Below are positions 59,905 through 64,000 of a stretch of DNA of 64,000 bases, piece after piece. The notes beneath the pieces were generated by a model that was given only the letters and a program-made list of their open reading frames with translations, was not told the origin of the DNA and did not search any database. The DNA lies in assembly GCF_051414115.1 (NCBI RefSeq), contig NZ_JBLKNZ010000001.1:310001-374000 (forward strand), written 5' to 3'. Position numbers and translations under genes: made by a program. The number at the start of each line of letters is the position of its first letter. The first letter of the stretch is position 1. This DNA comes from Halovenus marina (GTDB lineage Archaea; Halobacteriota; Halobacteria; Halobacteriales; Haloarculaceae).

Positions 59905-60522
59905 ATGATGAGACAGGACGGCTGCAAAGTGTGTCGTGTTCTCTCTGAACGCGATTTCGAACACTACGATGAGCGTTTGCTCTCGGAGTGGCGGGGGGAC
60001 ACCGACCAGCGAAAAGGATATCGACAGCTCGCAGAGTGGTTGAACGTCACCTTGCTTCGACGCGAGATGGATAAAGTGGGTCTTTCGACGCTGGGAGACG
60101 AGGCCAGGTCGAAGTACGAGCGGTTACGGGGCGACGACGCGCGCGCCTCTGAAGTCGCAAACATGCTCTCTCGGGAGGGCATCGACGTCGAGCAACTCCG
60201 CTCTGATTTCGTCTCCTACGGGGTCGTTCGAACCCACATCACGGAGTGTCTGGGTGCCGAGTACGAACCGGAGGAAAGCGGCGAGTGGGAGAGCGATTCC
60301 ATCGAAATCGCCCGCGACCACGCAGAAGGGAAAATTGGCGAGGCGGTACAGTCGCTCGTCCACAAGGGGAAACTCGACGCGGGCGGGGACACGAGTGTCC
60401 ACGTCGCGGTGGAACTGGAGTGTGACGAGTGTCACACGCGGGTTCCGCTCGAACGGGTCAAGCGGCGCGGCTATCTCTGCAACTGCACGGCTACACAGGA
60501 GGTGGCAGTAAGCGATGACTGA
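59905..60522 (+). CDS. rdfA: RdfA-like (rod-determining factor) Cys-rich protein
   Basis: A 205-residue protein matching, from memory, the haloarchaeal family named rod-determining factor RdfA. Landmarks are the N-terminal C-x-x-C (GCKVCRVL), YDERLLSEWRG, a central helical segment, and SREGIDVEQLRSDFVSYGVVRTHI. The C-terminal C-x-x-C plus C-N-C (CDECHTRVPLERVKRRGYLCNC) probably binds zinc. In Haloferax a member is needed for rod shape; whether this copy has that role is unproven, since the family has many paralogues. It overlaps the SMC-like gene by eight bases, indicating coupled translation. Start at 59905 or 59908. Confidence 0.7.
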   Translation: MMRQDGCKVCRVLSERDFEHYDERLLSEWRGDTDQRKGYRQLAEWLNVTLLRREMDKVGLSTLGDEARSKYERLRGDDARASEVANMLSREGIDVEQLRSDFVSYGVVRTHITECLGAEYEPEESGEWESDSIEIARDHAEGKIGEAVQSLVHKGKLDAGGDTSVHVAVELECDECHTRVPLERVKRRGYLCNCTATQEVAVSDD

Positions 60523-62377
60523 ACTCACACTTGCGGTCGAGAACATCGGGGGTATCGACGAATACGAGTGTACGTTCGACAGCAGGGTGGGGATCGTCTC
60601 CGGCCCGAACGCCTCGAACAAGACGTCACTGTTGCAGGCGCTCGCGTTCGGGCTGGGACGCTCGACCGTCCCGATCAAAAACGACGCAGAGGAGGCGCGC
60701 GTCGAACTGGAGATAGACGGCGACCGCGTCGTCAGAACCGCCAGCGCGACGCCCAACGGTACGACTGTCTCCGGCGAGGGCTGGCTGACCGACTCTGCCG
60801 ACGTCGAACTGCTGGACCAGTTCGCCTGCTTGCTCGAGTTCAACGACCTCCGACAGGCAGTCAGAAGCGACAGCGACTTCGAGCAACTGCTCAAGAGCCC
60901 GATGAATCTGGACGCGCTGGAGCGCGAGCGTGCCGACAAGCTAGAGCAAAAGCGCTCGCTTCAGGCGGACGTCGACCAACTCGACAGCGTCGACACGAAA
61001 CTCGAAACAACGCGCTCGGAGCTGTCTGACACGCGCGAGCGAGTGAACGATTTGGAGGCAGAACTCGACGACCTCAGAGCCGAGCAGACCGAGGTATCGA
61101 CCGAGGACGACGAACAACAGCAGTTGCGCGAGCGGCGGGCGGATCTCGTAAGCGAGCGCAACGAGTACGAGCGACAGATCGCAGACCTCGAAGACGCGAT
61201 CGACCGGCTCGACGACCGCGCGGACGACATCGACGCGGAGATCGAGGCGGCGCGCGAAGAGGCCCAGTCGTACGACATCGAACAGCTCGAAGCCAGGCGC
61301 GAGGAGACCGAACAGCAACTCCGCGACATCGAAGACCGGATCGACATCTTCCAGTCCGTGCTGACTGCAAACAGGGAGATGCTGAATTCCCCCCATCGGG
61401 GCGCGCTCGGACAGGACCGCGGACTCGTCGAGGACACGCTCACGTGCTGGGCCTGTGGGAACGAGGCGGCTGAGTCCGACGTCGAAGCGACGGCCGAACG
61501 CCTGCAGGAACTCGTGGCCGCGGACAAGGAGCGTCGCCGGGAGTACGAACCGCAGTTGTCCGACATCGACGCGGAGATCGAGGCGGCGACGGAGGCACAA
61601 CGCCGGGTCGAACGTCTAGAGGGGGAGAAACGCGATATCGAGCAACAGCGCGAGAGTCGCGTCGAGTCACTGGAGACCCAGCGGGAGCGACTCGAGGAGA
61701 TACGGGCGGAACTCTCGGATCTGGACGAACAACTCGAAGCGTACGCCGAGGAACAGGAGTCGGAAGTGTCGGGGCTCGCAGCAGAGATCGAGCAGGTGCA
61801 GATGGACCTGCACACGGCCCGGAGCGAGGTCGACCGGCTCGAATCCCGGATCGACGACCTCGAAGACAAGCGCGAACAGCGAGCGGCCAAATCCGCCCGC
61901 ATCGAGGAGCTTTCTGCGGAGATAGCCGACCTCACCGAGCAGATCGAGAACCGCGAACAGCGCCTCCGGACGAAGTTCAACGAGGCGATGGACGACATCC
62001 TGTCGGTGCTCGGCTACGATGCGGTCGACCGGGTGTGGCTCGACGGGAACTTCGATCTCGTCATCGCCCGCGAAATCGACGGCGTGACGCGGCAGGACGC
62101 CATCGAACACCTCTCGGAGAGCGAGCGCGAGACCGTCGGCCTCGTCCTCGGACTTGCCGGGTACGTCGCCTACGACGTCGCCGACTCCGTCCCCGTCCTG
62201 TTGATGGACACGCTCGGCGCGTTCGACGCCGACCGCGTCGCCGAACTGATCGCGTACTTCGCGGACGAGGCACCGCATCTGGTCACGGCCTTGCTGCCCG
62301 CGAACGCGGATGCCGTCGCGGCACACGATATCGACCACGATCTGGTCAAGCCAGACGAGCGACTCGTCTCTCCCTGA
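60515..62377 (+). CDS. Archaea-specific SMC-related protein (Rad50/SbcC-like, zinc hook)
   Basis: A 620-residue ATPase-like coiled-coil protein. The N-terminal head has Walker A GPNASNKTS (30-38), with Asn in place of the usual Gly before Lys. Long acidic coiled coils span about 135-290 and 320-475. A Rad50-like hook C-W-A-C sits at 311-314, almost exactly the middle, so two chains could join through zinc. The C-terminal head has LSESERETVGLVLGLAGY as signature and VPVLLMDTLGAFDADR as Walker B, where Asp 565 is followed by Thr and not the catalytic Glu. It therefore probably binds ATP but hydrolyses it weakly. It is coupled to the rdfA-like gene. Confidence 0.82.
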   Translation: MTELTLAVENIGGIDEYECTFDSRVGIVSGPNASNKTSLLQALAFGLGRSTVPIKNDAEEARVELEIDGDRVVRTASATPNGTTVSGEGWLTDSADVELLDQFACLLEFNDLRQAVRSDSDFEQLLKSPMNLDALERERADKLEQKRSLQADVDQLDSVDTKLETTRSELSDTRERVNDLEAELDDLRAEQTEVSTEDDEQQQLRERRADLVSERNEYERQIADLEDAIDRLDDRADDIDAEIEAAREEAQSYDIEQLEARREETEQQLRDIEDRIDIFQSVLTANREMLNSPHRGALGQDRGLVEDTLTCWACGNEAAESDVEATAERLQELVAADKERRREYEPQLSDIDAEIEAATEAQRRVERLEGEKRDIEQQRESRVESLETQRERLEEIRAELSDLDEQLEAYAEEQESEVSGLAAEIEQVQMDLHTARSEVDRLESRIDDLEDKREQRAAKSARIEELSAEIADLTEQIENREQRLRTKFNEAMDDILSVLGYDAVDRVWLDGNFDLVIAREIDGVTRQDAIEHLSESERETVGLVLGLAGYVAYDVADSVPVLLMDTLGAFDADRVAELIAYFADEAPHLVTALLPANADAVAAHDIDHDLVKPDERLVSP

Positions 62378-62540
62378 TCTCATACCCGTTCTCGAACGCC
62401 GGACCGACCCCGAGATCAGACACGTTTATGAGGGTCGGAGCGAAATTCCGGTCCATGTTTGGACGCGAGCAGTCGCGACCGCTGTCTGCGGGTGCGCATC
62501 AGTCGAACCGACAGTTCCTGACTGCGGGCGGTGAGACGAG
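62378..62540. other. Short intergenic region before the thioesterase gene
   Basis: 163 bases between the SMC-related gene and the thioesterase. ACACGTTTATGAGG near 62420-62433 contains a weak TATA-like element, but its distance to the next ATG (about 110 bases) is long. I see no gene with a recognisable product here. Confidence 0.35.
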
Positions 62541-62996
62541 ATGACGGAATCGTTCGAGACGACAGTCCAGATCCGGGCGCAGGATTTCGACCCGATGGGC
62601 CACGTCAACCACGTCGCGTACGGTGCCTACCGGGAGCAGGCACGCGAACGGTACTTCCGGGCAGTGCTCGACAAGGGGCTGGCCGATGACCTGAATACAG
62701 TTACGGTCAGTTCGTCGATCGACCACCATCAGCCGATTACAGCCGAGCACGAACGCGTGACGGTTCGCATCCGGCCGGGCGAACTCGGGGAGACGAGCAT
62801 CCCGCTCGAATACGAAATCTGTGCCGACGGAGCGGTCGCCGCGGCGGGCGAGATGACGCAGGTCGTCTACAGTCGCTCGAATCAGGAGTCGGTCCCGATC
62901 CCCGACGAGTGGCGCCAGCAGATACGGGCGGACGCAGCGACCGCGAGCACGTCCGGACCGACGAGCGGCGAGAAGGGGAGGTGTACCGATGACTGA
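62541..62996 (+). CDS. Acyl-CoA thioesterase (4HBT hot-dog fold)
   Basis: A 151-residue hot-dog-fold thioesterase. TTVQIRAQDFDPMGHVNHVAYGAYREQARERYFR is the 4-hydroxybenzoyl-CoA thioesterase signature, including catalytic Asp in D-x-x-G-H-V-N. The second half supplies the IDHHQPI and MTQVVYSR strands. A Ser/Thr-rich acidic tail of about 25 residues follows. The stop overlaps the next ATG by eight bases, so this thioesterase and the DUF6282 hydrolase are a translationally coupled pair. Confidence 0.9.
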   Translation: MTESFETTVQIRAQDFDPMGHVNHVAYGAYREQARERYFRAVLDKGLADDLNTVTVSSSIDHHQPITAEHERVTVRIRPGELGETSIPLEYEICADGAVAAAGEMTQVVYSRSNQESVPIPDEWRQQIRADAATASTSGPTSGEKGRCTDD

Positions 62997-63876
62997 CGAG
63001 GTCGACCTCACCGGCGCAGTCGACCTGCACACTCACGTCGGCCCGTCGATGTTCGACCGGCGAGTAGATGGGTACGAGTGCGCCGCGGAGGCCGCCGAGG
63101 CGGGGATGGACGCGGTCGTGATGAAAGAACACCACCTCCCGACGGCCTACGGGAAAGCCTACATCGACCGGTTGCTGGAGCGCGACGGTGCCAATATCGA
63201 CGTGTTCGGCAGTCTCGTCTGCAACTACTCGAACGGCGGCTTCAACCCCTTTGCCGTCGAGGCGGCGATCGGATACGGTGCCAAGGTCATCTGGGGGCCG
63301 ACGATCGACGCGAAACACCACGCGGACGTGAGCGGCGACCTCGGCGGCTTTCTCGACGTGGAAGCGGGCGAGGAGTATGACGACGTCGAGGGGATCACTG
63401 CACTCTCGGACGGGAAACTCCGCGAGGACGTCAAACGTTGCATCGAAAAGACTGCTACCCACGACGTCGTGCTGGCGCTTGGCCATCTCTCCTATCGCGA
63501 GACGAAAGCGATGGTCGAGTACGCCGCCGATCTGGGTCACGAGCGGGTCGTGATCGACCACCCGAACTACGAGATTACTGGGCTGGACCACGACCAGCAG
63601 CGGGAACTGGCCGAACTGGGCGCGACGCTGAACTTCCCGTTTCTCGGGATCAGCGAGGCCTACGGCTGGACGACGGGCGCGGATCTGGCGGCGAACATCC
63701 GCGCTGTCGGCGTCGACAACTGTATCGTCTCCAGCGACGGGGGACAGGCAAAGAGTCCGAGCGCACCGGAAGGACTGCGCACGCTCGGCGAGGCGCTGTT
63801 TGCGCAGGGAATCTCCAAGTCGGAGTTCACGACGATGATCGAAACGCGGCCAAAAGAGTTGCTCGGACTCGAGTAA
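62989..63876 (+). CDS. DUF6282-type metal-dependent hydrolase (amidohydrolase-like)
   Basis: A 295-residue probable TIM-barrel metallohydrolase. H-x-H in VDLHTHVGPSMF near residue 12, KEHHLPTAYGKAY near 45, LALGHLSYRETKAM (His) near 165, VIDHPNYEI near 186 and IVSSDGGQAKSPS (Asp) near 245 form an amidohydrolase-like metal set. I believe this is the family annotated DUF6282; no activity is firmly known. It follows the thioesterase with an eight-base overlap, suggesting one pathway in which a thioester and an amide or ester bond are cleaved in turn. Confidence 0.8.
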   Translation: MTDEVDLTGAVDLHTHVGPSMFDRRVDGYECAAEAAEAGMDAVVMKEHHLPTAYGKAYIDRLLERDGANIDVFGSLVCNYSNGGFNPFAVEAAIGYGAKVIWGPTIDAKHHADVSGDLGGFLDVEAGEEYDDVEGITALSDGKLREDVKRCIEKTATHDVVLALGHLSYRETKAMVEYAADLGHERVVIDHPNYEITGLDHDQQRELAELGATLNFPFLGISEAYGWTTGADLAANIRAVGVDNCIVSSDGGQAKSPSAPEGLRTLGEALFAQGISKSEFTTMIETRPKELLGLE

Positions 63877-63877
63877 A

Positions 63878-63889
63878 TTTTCCGGAAAA
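63878..63889. other. Perfect 12-base palindrome TTTTCCGGAAAA
   Basis: It begins two bases after the stop of the DUF6282 gene and lies about 85 bases before the GAPDH start. It could be a protein-binding site for the gap promoter or part of a terminator; nothing in the sequence decides. Confidence 0.35.
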
Positions 63890-63940
63890 CGGGCCGACAG
63901 CGGGCTGAAACGTCTGTTTCCGAGCGCGTAGGAAAGCAAT

Positions 63941-63948
63941 AGTTATAC
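63941..63948 (+). promoter_or_regulatory. TATA-like box of GAPDH gene
   Basis: AGTTATAC is centred about 29 bases before the ATG at 63974. Confidence 0.5.
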
Positions 63949-63973
63949 CTGTGGTGTGCGGAGCAGTTAGTAC

Positions 63974-64000
63974 ATGATCCGGGTCGGCATCAACGGCTAC
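63974..64000 (+). CDS. gap: Type II glyceraldehyde-3-phosphate dehydrogenase, N-terminus only
   Basis: Only nine codons are inside the window, MIRVGINGY. This matches the start of archaeal type II GAPDH, where it leads into the NAD(P)-binding loop G-Y-G-T-I-G-K-R. The enzyme converts glyceraldehyde-3-phosphate and 1,3-bisphosphoglycerate. The identification rests on a very short but characteristic peptide plus a correctly spaced TATA-like box. Confidence 0.65.

Overview
The window is chromosomal DNA of a haloarchaeon. It is G+C-rich. Its proteins are strongly acidic (D/E-rich, few Lys). Exported solute-binding proteins carry Tat twin-arginine lipoprotein signals followed by Asp/Gly/Ser linkers, and one large exported enzyme ends in a PGF-CTERM archaeosortase signal. 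Many genes have an archaeal TATA-like box about 25-28 bases before the ATG, as expected for leaderless mRNAs. The last 27 bases encode the start of an archaeal type II GAPDH. I do not assign a genus. I see no rRNA, tRNA, CRISPR array or insertion sequence.

Almost all of the window is uptake and catabolism. 0-10 kb: ubiX, a universal stress protein, a complete branched-chain-amino-acid-type (Liv) ABC transporter whose two permeases are fused, then MATE, FMN-binding, VOC and EamA-type proteins. 10-27 kb: an MmgE/PrpD protein, an F420/LLM oxidoreductase, and two complete three-subunit molybdenum hydroxylases (xanthine dehydrogenase family) with different gene orders. Between and beside these lie a NitT/TauT-type ABC transporter and two DUF1989 proteins, a family known from carboxyguanidine deiminases; this reads as one block for import and breakdown of a nitrogenous compound. 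A CaiB-type CoA-transferase and a cyclase-family hydrolase border it.

28-37 kb: acetyltransferase, tandem Usp protein, and a second Liv-type transporter. Here the permeases are separate, the two ATPases are fused, and an amidase plus an aspartoacylase-like M14 hydrolase lie beside the permeases, suggesting uptake and hydrolysis of an amide or N-acyl compound. 37-50 kb: a mosaic of single genes on alternating strands: crotonase-fold protein, ornithine-cyclodeaminase-like protein, second MmgE/PrpD, a diverged enolase paralogue, second LLM protein, M20 hydrolase, AzlCD exporter, SDR, MFS carrier, second CaiB protein and another Usp.

50-64 kb: a surface-anchored penicillin G acylase homologue, a TAXI-TRAP transporter with fused DctQM permease, an Lrp/AsnC-type regulator, an ADP-forming acyl-CoA synthetase, an overlapping rdfA-like/SMC-related gene pair, a thioesterase/DUF6282 pair and the start of gap.

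The most unusual items are the enolase paralogue with three replaced active-site residues but intact metal ligands, the DUF1989/molybdenum-hydroxylase/NitT block (including one large subunit that lacks the catalytic glutamate), the PGF-CTERM penicillin acylase, and the zinc-hook SMC-like protein coupled to an rdfA-like gene.
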